This document shows positions 1 to 7,187 of a DNA stretch of 53,615 nucleotides, piece after piece. Position 1 is the first letter of the stretch, and every line of letters starts with the position of its first letter. Below the pieces are notes generated by a model. It worked only from the letters and a program-made list of their open reading frames with translations. It was not told the DNA's origin and ran no database searches. The DNA is from Flavobacteriales bacterium (GTDB lineage: Bacteria; Bacteroidota; Bacteroidia; Flavobacteriales; Flavobacteriaceae), in the NCBI GenBank assembly GCA_011526365.1, contig WTIO01000025.1:1-53615 (forward strand), read 5' to 3'. The translations under genes were made by a program, and so were the position numbers.

Positions 1-59
1 TTAAACTTGGTGGAGGAGATGATGGTGAAAAACAAGGCCCTGAAAGTACAGAGGAATAG
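1..59 (+). CDS. Possible 3' end of a gene entering from the left
   Basis: One plus-strand frame is open from the window edge to a TAG at 57-59 and would encode an acidic, glycine-rich tail ending in GPESTEE. It stops 6 bases before the converging amylase gene, which is normal spacing for two convergent genes. Another frame is also open over this short span, so the call rests on the plausible hydrophilic C-terminus and the gene spacing. I do not recognise the protein. Confidence 0.35.
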   Translation, partial: KLGGGDDGEKQGPESTEE

Positions 60-65
60 AAAAAT

Positions 66-1415
66 TTAGGACTTAACCCAAATGGTGTAATTGTCTGTGC
101 TATACAATTCTTGCCAATTCGCTTCAGGGGTATAGTCTTTCTTTCCAATTTTCACCAGTAAACGATTGTCTACTTCAGCCACATAGTGCCCCGAGACTCC
201 TGCGCTTGTTTGTATCAGAGTTACAGCACTTTGAGCATTGATACCGTATTTTTTTCGGATGTAGATTAAATTTTTTATTTCCTCTTGTAAGCCCCCACTG
301 GGATCTTGGAAAAAATAATGGTACGCCCACACCATAGGAATGCCGGGATGGGTTAACAAATAGGCGTATCCTCTGCTAAGGGCTGTAGTACTTTTTGAAA
401 ATAAATTATCGCAATCGTTGCGATTAATACAACCCGAATCGTGATTGTCTAAAAAAGTTACTGACAATGGGGCGTATCCACGAAATCCACTGAGCCCTAC
501 ACGCTGTTGGTTGGGGTCTAAAAGCGGGTATTGATGATTGACAAAGGCGTCTTTTAAACGGTATTTTAGTTCAAAGTCGAAGGCAGCCGCTGCAGGTACT
601 TGCTCCCCAGTAGCCGTAGTTTTTGTAGCATCCATCCAAGCCTTAATTTTTGTGGCATCACCATCCCAAAATTCTCCTACGCTGTAATAGTAGGGATGTG
701 CCTGATTGTAGGTGCCTACGTATTTTGCCGGGTAGCCCTTAACAAAGTCATAGCGCCAAGAGTCAAAGCCTAAAGCCTTCAATTGTGCTAAATAGTTGAT
801 GATACCGTTTTGTACTTCCTCACTTTTGTGGTTTAAATCCCGCGCTCCGTGCCAAGCCTCTCCTTCGTCGAGCGCGCCACAGGGTGTAGTGCCAAACGCA
901 TTGGGGTCGCTAACCGCTTCATCATCAATACAAATACTTTCACAGCTCCAAGCGGGTTGTGTAAAATCTGTCCAGTTGGCGGTACCCACTCGGTGGTTAA
1001 GCACCAAGTCTGCCATAGCATGAAGGTTGTTTTGCTTCATACTGTTCAAAAGGTTTTGCAAGGCTGTTGCACTCCCGTAGTTGGTGTTAAAATCCAAAAG
1101 TTTTCGCGGATGGTACCCCATGCCTTCCCCATCGCTAGGGGGGGGAAGCCAAACCAAATCAAAATGGGCTGCTGCCAATCCTGCTACCTCATTTTGCAGA
1201 AAGCTGTAGAAGTTTGTGCTGATCTTTGAGTCGAAAATAACATCCCACCAAAACGATTGTATAAAAACGTCGTTAGTAACATCATTATCTACAAATGAGA
1301 CTTGTGGATCCCGTTCAAAAGTAACTTGCTGTGATGTGGTGTCTTCCATTTTTTCACTACTGCAAGAAAACAGTACAAACAGTAATATTCCAAGTGTAAA
1401 GTGTTTTGGCGGCAT
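66..1415 (-). CDS. GH13 alpha-amylase, plant-type, exported lipoprotein
   Basis: Hydrolyses internal alpha-1,4 links of starch-like glucans, probably at the cell surface or in the periplasm. The 449-residue product starts with a lipoprotein signal (lipobox LFSC, Cys18). All four GH13 regions are present: DLVLNH at 136-141, RYDFVKG with the nucleophile Asp223, VGEFW with the acid/base Glu248, and FLDNHD at 321-326. WLPPPS near residue 90 and the short C-terminal beta domain match the plant-like GH13_6/7 type rather than the Bacteroides SusG type. The gene is monocistronic, convergent with whatever lies to the left and divergent from the rhodanese gene (102 bases between). It has no SusC/SusD partner next to it, so it may feed a distant starch locus. 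The family call is firm; the product profile is unknown. Confidence 0.93.
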   Translation of the reverse strand: MPPKHFTLGILLFVLFSCSSEKMEDTTSQQVTFERDPQVSFVDNDVTNDVFIQSFWWDVIFDSKISTNFYSFLQNEVAGLAAAHFDLVWLPPPSDGEGMGYHPRKLLDFNTNYGSATALQNLLNSMKQNNLHAMADLVLNHRVGTANWTDFTQPAWSCESICIDDEAVSDPNAFGTTPCGALDEGEAWHGARDLNHKSEEVQNGIINYLAQLKALGFDSWRYDFVKGYPAKYVGTYNQAHPYYYSVGEFWDGDATKIKAWMDATKTTATGEQVPAAAAFDFELKYRLKDAFVNHQYPLLDPNQQRVGLSGFRGYAPLSVTFLDNHDSGCINRNDCDNLFSKSTTALSRGYAYLLTHPGIPMVWAYHYFFQDPSGGLQEEIKNLIYIRKKYGINAQSAVTLIQTSAGVSGHYVAEVDNRLLVKIGKKDYTPEANWQELYSTDNYTIWVKS

Positions 1416-1517
1416 TGCAATTTGGTTTGCTTTAAAAATAACAAGAAATCAATTGTGTGGAAAGATTTAATTTTGATTCCCCAAAAAAAAGTACAATTTT
1501 AGAGGAAAATAATCACG

Positions 1518-1931
1518 ATGCTATACCATAAATCACAACTACATTTTCTTCTCCTACCTATTGCAATTTTACTCTTTGGGATGGTGCTGTCTTCATGTGA
1601 CACTGCTCCCAAAGGAAAGGTAGAAGTTGTAAGCGCTGCAGCTGTAGCAAAACAACTTAGCACACCTAACCTTCAACTGGTGGATGTGCGTACTGCTGCT
1701 GAATTTACTCAGGGTACCATTAAAGGCGCTGTCAATATTGATGTTAAAGAATCCACTACGTTTAAAAATAAAATGGAGCAGTTCGATAAAAATAAACCGG
1801 TGTATATTTTTTGTCAAGCAGGAGGGCGAAGTAAAAAGGCTGCTGCCCAACTCCTAGAAATGGGCTTTACCACAATTTATGATTTCTCTGGCGGCTACAG
1901 TACCTGGAGTTCACAACATAACAACCAATAA
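1518..1931 (+). CDS. Rhodanese-domain lipoprotein
   Basis: Single-domain sulfurtransferase of 137 residues. An N-terminal hydrophobic stretch ends in the lipobox LSSC (Cys27), so the protein should be membrane-anchored outside the cytoplasm. The rhodanese fold spans about residues 38-135, with LVDVRTAAEF near 54-63 and the active-site loop CQAGGRS starting at Cys99. The serine that closes the loop is typical of small periplasmic or PspE-like rhodaneses. The DsrE-like gene begins 10 bases downstream, so the two are probably co-transcribed and act together on sulfane sulfur. The physiological donor is not evident. Confidence 0.92.
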   Translation: MLYHKSQLHFLLLPIAILLFGMVLSSCDTAPKGKVEVVSAAAVAKQLSTPNLQLVDVRTAAEFTQGTIKGAVNIDVKESTTFKNKMEQFDKNKPVYIFCQAGGRSKKAAAQLLEMGFTTIYDFSGGYSTWSSQHNNQ

Positions 1932-1941
1932 CATAGTACCG

Positions 1942-2484
1942 ATGATACGTAAAATACAACAATTTCACTACTGCTGTATAGGGCTTTTTTTCTTTTTTTC
2001 TTCTGCAACTGCACAGGAATGGATAACTCCAGCCATTGAAGGTTATGGCCCTATAATTGCTGTAGACACTCCTGCTGGAGCCCCAAGCAAAGCACAATCG
2101 TATACCATGATTTATGATCTTGTAGCCGGAGAAAAAAAAGATGGCGTAAACTTTGGTCTTTGGAAAATGGCACGGATGATTAACTTACTCCATCAGGGTA
2201 AGGTGTCTCAAAAGCAAATTAAAATGGTGGGAGTAATCCACGGTAAGGCTACGGACATCATGCTAAACGACACGGCCTACCGAGCCAAGCACCAAAAGCC
2301 CAATCCCAATAAAGATCTTATTGAACGTTTGGCCAACTATGGCGTACAATTCTATTTTTGTAAGCAGGGCGCAACCAAAAGAGGCTACACCAATGCCATG
2401 GCTTTACCGCAAATACAACCTGCGGTTTCTGCTATGACGGTGATTGCCAATTACCAATTAAAGGGCTACGTATTGATGCCCTAA
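1942..2484 (+). CDS. Exported DsrE/DsrF-like protein
   Basis: A 180-residue protein with a signal peptide (cleavage probably after SSATAQ) and a DsrE-like body. The start is placed at the ATG at 1942, 10 bases after the rhodanese stop, because the longer in-frame start at 1879 lies inside the rhodanese gene and would put 21 non-signal residues ahead of the hydrophobic core. Conserved-looking parts are KMVGVIHGKA and the FCKQGA segment, whose cysteine sits where DsrE-type proteins often carry a persulfide-accepting cysteine. Together with the upstream rhodanese it suggests a periplasmic sulfur relay. The gene converges on the nagB-like gene with a 4-base overlap (2481-2484). Confidence 0.82.
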   Translation: MIRKIQQFHYCCIGLFFFFSSATAQEWITPAIEGYGPIIAVDTPAGAPSKAQSYTMIYDLVAGEKKDGVNFGLWKMARMINLLHQGKVSQKQIKMVGVIHGKATDIMLNDTAYRAKHQKPNPNKDLIERLANYGVQFYFCKQGATKRGYTNAMALPQIQPAVSAMTVIANYQLKGYVLMP

Positions 2485-4397
2485 AAATGATAGCGTCGAA
2501 AGGCTTCTATGGAGTCGTATTCGGCCATACCTAGTGCATTAAATAGCACAGCGGTATTTCGATTGCGCTCTTGTGCACGAAGCCAAAACGCGCGTTTGTC
2601 TTCCCCCTGATACATGGCCCGGTCCATTTGTGATTGGTGGAACAGTATGGCACTTCTTTTTTGATTTACCTGATCGGGGCTTAGTGGAATGGCCATGTCA
2701 ATTTCGTGGATGTCCCACTCTTGCCATGCTCCGCGGTAGAGCCAAACCCAGCAGTTTTGCATAAAGGGTTCGTTTTTCAGCTCTTCTAGGGCCTTAAAAA
2801 GAATATCTAAACACACGCGGTGTGTACCGTGGGGGTCAGCCAAGTCTCCGGCTGCAAAAATTTGGTGGGGTTGCAATGCTTTAATTAAAGCTACTGTTTG
2901 AGCGATATCTTTTTCTGTAGGCTCATTTTTTTTGACAGTTCCCGTTTCGTAAAAGGGCAAATTCATAAAGTGCAAATGCTCCAATGGAAGTTGTAAGAAA
3001 CGTGCAGCCCCCAGGCATTCGCTTCGGCGAATGGCGCCTTTTAATTCCCGCAACTTAGGGCTATCGATAGCTCCTTCGGGTTTGTGTTCAATTTCGTGTT
3101 GTAGGGCTTGGGTGTTTTCATGGTCGGAGAACACTTGTGTATTAACGTCCAAATAGCATCTGGCATCGTCATCTGAAACAGCAATATTCCCTGAGGTTTG
3201 ATAGGCCACATGGACATGGTGCCCTTGTTCAATCAAACGGGCAAAAGTACCCCCCATAGAAATGACATCATCATCGGGATGGGGGCTAAAAATCAAGCTG
3301 GTTTTTTGCTGGGGTTCGGCTCGTTCGGGACGGTTTTCATCTGAAAAGTTAGGCTTTCCTCCGGGCCAGCCGGTGATGGTGTGTTGCAATTGGTTAAACA
3401 TCCAAATATTTAAATCGTAAGCAGTACCAGTGGTTTCCAATAGCCCCGACAGACCGCTTTCGTTATAATCCCGTTGGGTGAGTTTTAAAATGGACTTGTC
3501 TGTTTTTTGGCACAGCCATACGATGGCTTTTTTCTTTAAATCCTCATTCCATTCGCAATCCCTTACCAACCACGGGCTGAAGTGTCGTGTTAAGGAAGAG
3601 GCTGCAGCGGTGTCTAGCACAAAAGTTGTGTTAGGATGCTGTTGTAAATAGGTGGCAGGAATTTTCTCACTTATTTTCCCTTCTACCGCCTTTGCCACTA
3701 TGGGGCCCTTGTGTTCTCCCCAGGCCAACAGGACAATTCTTTTTGCCTGCATGATGGTGTTAATACCCATAGTGATGGCTTTTTGTGGCACTTTTTGAAG
3801 GCCATTAAAGTCCTTAGCGGCATCTTCTCGGGTTAGTGGGTCCAAGGTGATCATTCGCGTGGCTGAATTTTGGTGGGAGCCCGGTTCGTTAAAACCAATA
3901 TGACCGGTTCTTCCTATTCCTAGAAGTTGAAAATCTAAACCGCCATAGGAGGCAATTTTTTCATCGTAGTCTTGGCAGTAGGAACGAACATTTTCTTTTT
4001 TAAGAGTGCCTTTGGGGATATGAATATTTTCTGGAAGAATATCTATATGATCAAATAAGTGGGTGTGCATAAAGTGGTGGTAACTTTGCAAGTCTTTTTT
4101 TGCAATGGGGAAGTACTCATCCAGGTTAAACGTTACCACGTTTTTAAAACTCAAGCCTTCATTGCGGTGCATATTTACCAAATGCTGGTACACTCCTATT
4201 GGAGATGAGCCGGTTGCCAGTCCTAGAACATAGGGCTTGTTGATACTGGCTCGAATCCCTTGGGCAATTTCTTCGGCTACCATTTGAGCGCCCTTCGCTT
4301 CAGATTCAAAAGCAATATTGTGAATTTTTTCAAAGCGGGTTTCTTGGTATTTCCCGGGGGGCACATAATGCAGAGAGGAGCTGTTATTCATATCCAA
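2481..4397 (-). CDS. nagB: Glucosamine-6-phosphate deaminase / PIG-L deacetylase-like fusion
   Basis: A 638-residue two-domain cytoplasmic protein. Residues about 25-295 are a NagB domain (glucosamine-6-P to fructose-6-P plus ammonia), with ATGSSP for phosphate binding, FNLDEY carrying the proton-transfer Asp, and GHIGFNEPGS carrying the catalytic His and Glu. The Asp that precedes Gly-His in E. coli NagB (Asp141) is Thr here (GRTGHIGF). Residues about 365-620 are a PIG-L/LmbE-type zinc deacetylase domain with SPHPDDDVISMGG and a second histidine site in ADPHGTHR. This fused architecture recurs in Bacteroidota. The gene lies 70 bases downstream of the LacI-type regulator in the same direction, so it may share its mRNA. 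The deaminase call is good; the substrate of the second domain is inferred. Confidence 0.88.
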   Translation of the reverse strand: MDMNNSSSLHYVPPGKYQETRFEKIHNIAFESEAKGAQMVAEEIAQGIRASINKPYVLGLATGSSPIGVYQHLVNMHRNEGLSFKNVVTFNLDEYFPIAKKDLQSYHHFMHTHLFDHIDILPENIHIPKGTLKKENVRSYCQDYDEKIASYGGLDFQLLGIGRTGHIGFNEPGSHQNSATRMITLDPLTREDAAKDFNGLQKVPQKAITMGINTIMQAKRIVLLAWGEHKGPIVAKAVEGKISEKIPATYLQQHPNTTFVLDTAAASSLTRHFSPWLVRDCEWNEDLKKKAIVWLCQKTDKSILKLTQRDYNESGLSGLLETTGTAYDLNIWMFNQLQHTITGWPGGKPNFSDENRPERAEPQQKTSLIFSPHPDDDVISMGGTFARLIEQGHHVHVAYQTSGNIAVSDDDARCYLDVNTQVFSDHENTQALQHEIEHKPEGAIDSPKLRELKGAIRRSECLGAARFLQLPLEHLHFMNLPFYETGTVKKNEPTEKDIAQTVALIKALQPHQIFAAGDLADPHGTHRVCLDILFKALEELKNEPFMQNCWVWLYRGAWQEWDIHEIDMAIPLSPDQVNQKRSAILFHQSQMDRAMYQGEDKRAFWLRAQERNRNTAVLFNALGMAEYDSIEAFRRYHF

Positions 4398-4467
4398 TTA
4401 GGTTACTTCTAAAGTATACATTTTTTTTAAGCGACAGAAGCCACTGGTTAATTTCATTCAGTTGTGC

Positions 4468-5490
4468 TTAGGCGACATCTATTTTTCTAATCATCACATC
4501 GTAGATACTACAATCAATTACAGTTTTGCTGGGTGGTACACCATCACCATTGAGTGCAGCAACCAATTGCTGTAGCGCCATCTTCCCCATCTTTAATCCG
4601 TTTTGTTCTACATAAATGGTATCTGCTTCAACTTGTTTTATCACTTCTCCTCGAAAGGCTTTCCGGTTGTAGTATCCCACAAATTTTAGTGCCTTTAGTT
4701 TAGGGTGAGTGGCTTGGGTTTTATAATTTTTTACTTTAATCAGGCTATTTTCTTCCATGCACACTACAGCGTCAAAATAATTTTCTAAAAACAGCTCCAA
4801 TTGATAGTCAAAAAATTGTTCTTGGGAGTAAAAAAAAGTTTGCGCATTGGTGAAGGGGAGCTGTGCTTCTTGCAGGGCTTTTTTTACCCCTAAAAGTCTG
4901 CTTTTACTTATTTCCAATTTATAGATGTCGCTAATGACTCCTATGGATTTACAACCACTAGCAATAAGTTTTTTTGTGGCGTCATAGCCTGATTGAAAAT
5001 TGTTATTGGTGATTTTTCCACACGAAATAGAATCAATTAAACGATCAAATAAAATTAGTGGAATATCTTTACTTATGGATTGTAAGTGCTCAAACGATTG
5101 CTTTTGAAAGGTTTCTAACGTAGGCGATAAAATAATTCCTTCGGCAATGCCCGATTTTAAGTAGCCAATTACTTCTTCTTCACGGTCCAACTGTTCGTTT
5201 GTTTCTAAAACAACTGTATTAAGACCCAAGGCTGTTGCAGCTAAGTTGACCCCTTTAAGGACCTCGTTAAAAAAAGAGTTGTAAAAATTTGGAATCACCA
5301 CAGCAATTGTCCTCAGCTGTTTGTTTTGCTTTAGTGCCAGTGCAGTAAAATTTTTCTTGTAGCCTGACTTTTTTGCAAACGCTAAAATTTTTTCTTTTAG
5401 TTCGGGGCTAATGTCATGGGCATCATTTAGTGCTTTAGATACCGTGGCAACCGAAACACCAAAGTGGGTGGCTATGGTCTTTTGATTCAT
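4468..5490 (-). CDS. LacI-family transcriptional regulator
   Basis: A sugar-responsive DNA-binding repressor or activator of 340 residues, the usual LacI length. The helix-turn-helix is at residues 3-22 (TIATHFGVSVATVSKALN) followed by the hinge. A periplasmic-binding-protein-like sensor domain runs from about residue 62 (RTIAVVIPNFYNSFF) to the end. The ATG at 5490 leaves no room for a shorter LacI. An operator-like motif at 5501-5515 sits 10 bases upstream of the start, just after a -7-like element, which points to autoregulation. The same 15 bases recur in front of susC. Effector unknown; by context probably a sugar released by the locus. Confidence 0.94.
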   Translation of the reverse strand: MNQKTIATHFGVSVATVSKALNDAHDISPELKEKILAFAKKSGYKKNFTALALKQNKQLRTIAVVIPNFYNSFFNEVLKGVNLAATALGLNTVVLETNEQLDREEEVIGYLKSGIAEGIILSPTLETFQKQSFEHLQSISKDIPLILFDRLIDSISCGKITNNNFQSGYDATKKLIASGCKSIGVISDIYKLEISKSRLLGVKKALQEAQLPFTNAQTFFYSQEQFFDYQLELFLENYFDAVVCMEENSLIKVKNYKTQATHPKLKALKFVGYYNRKAFRGEVIKQVEADTIYVEQNGLKMGKMALQQLVAALNGDGVPPSKTVIDCSIYDVMIRKIDVA

Positions 5491-5500
5491 AGTTTAAATT

Positions 5501-5515
5501 ACTTAATCGTTTTCG
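5501..5515 (-). promoter_or_regulatory. LacI-operator-like site in front of lacI
   Basis: Read on the minus strand the site is CGAAAACGATTAAGT. It has the AAnCGnTT core typical of LacI-family operators (AAACGATT here) with imperfect dyad symmetry around the central CG. The identical 15 bases occur at 11849-11863 upstream of susC. A -7-like TACATTTA (minus strand, 5525-5532) lies just upstream, so bound repressor would cover the likely transcription start. Confidence 0.6.
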
Positions 5516-5803
5516 CTTCGCCTATAAATGTATAAAAAACTGATTAACAGAAGGCTACGCATGTAATACTTTTTTTTTACTTTTTAAGTAGTGCATAGCC
5601 AAAGCACCTTGAGGCAGAATTCTTTCTCTAATCTATTAACTTTAAGTTGCTATTGTTGAAGTAGATGTAGCTGTTTTGTTTTTAAAGAACCACTCTTAAA
5701 AGTAAAACTGAGTAGCCACCCCAAACTTAAGTACGGATTATACTATAGGCTTCGGTTTTACTGTATTAGATTGTTTAAGTTATTAAATTGAAGTCAATTG
5801 GAG
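5516..5803. other. Gene-free interval between lacI and the serine hydrolase gene
   Basis: This is the bulk of a 363-base stretch without a convincing gene. It contains the lacI promoter region, T-rich runs near 5570-5585 and a 24-codon open stretch at 5712-5786. That stretch would end a protein with STDYTIGFGFTV, resembling a last beta-strand of an outer-membrane protein. It is preceded in frame by a TGA, so at most it is a relic. The terminator at 5804-5826 follows directly. Confidence 0.35.
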
Positions 5804-5826
5804 AGAGCCTGTAAAAAACAGGCTCT
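5804..5826 (+). terminator. Rho-independent terminator with no obvious upstream gene
   Basis: A perfect 9-bp stem (AGAGCCTGT / ACAGGCTCT) with a 5-A loop is followed by TTTCTTT. It lies 27 bases before the start of the serine hydrolase gene, and no plus-strand gene precedes it; the neighbour on the left is lacI on the other strand. It may end a small RNA or a vanished gene, or attenuate the serine hydrolase transcript. Confidence 0.65.
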
Positions 5827-5853
5827 TTTCTTTAACAAAAAAACACTTTATTT

Positions 5854-7140
5854 ATGCATACACATGACTCTACCAAAAAACACAGAATGCACTACATAGG
5901 GATATTTTTATTCCTACTCTTTACCAGTGTCGTTCAAGCACAGCAACTTGAAAAAACTACGCCAGAGGCCGTTGGGATGAGTAGTCAGCGACTGCAACGC
6001 CTTAACACTGTTTTAGAAAACTACGTAGAAAACAAACAACTCCCAGGAGCTGTAGTCATGATTTCTCGCAAGGGGAAAATTGTTCACACTGCAGCAGTAG
6101 GGTATCGGGATTACGAAACAAAAGACCCCATTCGTGAAAACACCATTTTTCGTATTGCCTCGCAAACAAAGGCCATTGTTAGTGTAGGAATTATGACATT
6201 GTTGGAACAAGGAAAGCTGTTGCTCGATGACCCTGTGGGGAACTATATTCCCGAATTTAATACCACAACAGTAGCCGTAAAAGACGGTGCTACCTATAAG
6301 GTGGTTCCTGCCAATAGAAAAATCACCATCCGAGATTTGCTTACCCATACGGCGGGAATTGGCTATGGCTGGGGGCTGGCACATGATCAATGGGAAAAAG
6401 CTGGAATTACAGGCTGGTATTTTGCCCACCGCAAAGTCCCTATTTTAGAAACGGTAAAAGCCATTGCCCGTTTGCCCCAAGAAGCACAGCCCGGTGAAAA
6501 GTATGTGTACGGCTACAATACGGATATTTTGGGGGCGCTCATTGAAGTTGTAGCACAGCAACCCCTTGATGTGTTTTTGCAGCAACGCGTCTTAGATCCT
6601 TTAGGGATGAAAGACACCTATTTTTATTTGCCACCAAAATTAACTGACCGCCTCGCTACAGTTTACTCCCCAACGGAAAACGGCCTGAGTGCCGCCCCTG
6701 TAGGGACAGGAATGCAAGCTCAAGGAGAATATGTAAAAGGGCCACGCACCAGCTTTTCGGGTGGGGCAGGCTATTTAAGTACCGCTTTAGACTATTCTAA
6801 GTTTTTACAAATGATGCTCAACAAAGGGGTGTATAATGGCCAGCGCCTCCTTTCCAGAAAATCGGTTGAACTGATGCTTGAAAATCATATTGGAACAAAA
6901 TTCCCTTGGGGGAAAGGACAAGGCTTTGGTTTGGGATTTAGCATCCACTTAGCACCAGGGGAAAGTGGTATTATGGGCTCTGTTGGCGATTTTGGTTGGG
7001 GCGGCGCCTACCACAGTGTGTATTGGGCCGATCCTACCGAAGAATTGGCAGTAGTCTATTTTACACAGCTCATCCCTGCCAATGATTTAGACGACCATAA
7101 AAAACTTCGAAACTTAGTTTATCAAGCGGTCATCGATTAA
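5854..7140 (+). CDS. Exported class C beta-lactamase-like serine hydrolase
   Basis: A 428-residue member of the beta-lactamase/EstB/PBP4* superfamily, exported by a signal peptide ending near VVQAQ. The nucleophile motif is SQTK (Ser103, Lys106) within FRIASQTKAI. The second motif is around Tyr219 in YGYNTDILG, matching the YSVSTDVLG pattern of EstB-type esterases. A glycine-rich GGAGYLST segment follows near residue 300. An alternative start at 5887 (MHYIGIF) would give a tighter signal peptide. The gene is the first of the plus-strand series facing lacI and sits 47 bases before the GMC oxidoreductase. In this context it may remove ester groups from glycans or small molecules; true beta-lactamase activity is not implied. 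Confidence 0.9.
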   Translation: MHTHDSTKKHRMHYIGIFLFLLFTSVVQAQQLEKTTPEAVGMSSQRLQRLNTVLENYVENKQLPGAVVMISRKGKIVHTAAVGYRDYETKDPIRENTIFRIASQTKAIVSVGIMTLLEQGKLLLDDPVGNYIPEFNTTTVAVKDGATYKVVPANRKITIRDLLTHTAGIGYGWGLAHDQWEKAGITGWYFAHRKVPILETVKAIARLPQEAQPGEKYVYGYNTDILGALIEVVAQQPLDVFLQQRVLDPLGMKDTYFYLPPKLTDRLATVYSPTENGLSAAPVGTGMQAQGEYVKGPRTSFSGGAGYLSTALDYSKFLQMMLNKGVYNGQRLLSRKSVELMLENHIGTKFPWGKGQGFGLGFSIHLAPGESGIMGSVGDFGWGGAYHSVYWADPTEELAVVYFTQLIPANDLDDHKKLRNLVYQAVID

Positions 7141-7151
7141 ATTCAATCCTA

Positions 7152-7180
7152 TTTGTATATTTAGAGATATTATAGATTTG
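7152..7180 (+). promoter_or_regulatory. Bacteroidota-type promoter abutting the GMC gene
   Basis: TTTG at 7152-7155 and TAGATTTG at 7173-7180 are separated by 17 bases and match the -33/-7 consensus TTTG and TAnnTTTG. Only 7 bases separate the -7 element from the ATG at 7188, so a transcript from here would be leaderless or nearly so. Confidence 0.55.
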
Positions 7181-7187
7181 AACCAAT

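Noticed and set aside
1138-1145. G8 run in the amylase gene as a possible phase-variation tract
   Set aside because: It encodes the prolines of the conserved WLPPPS motif and the frame is intact; one short run is not enough.
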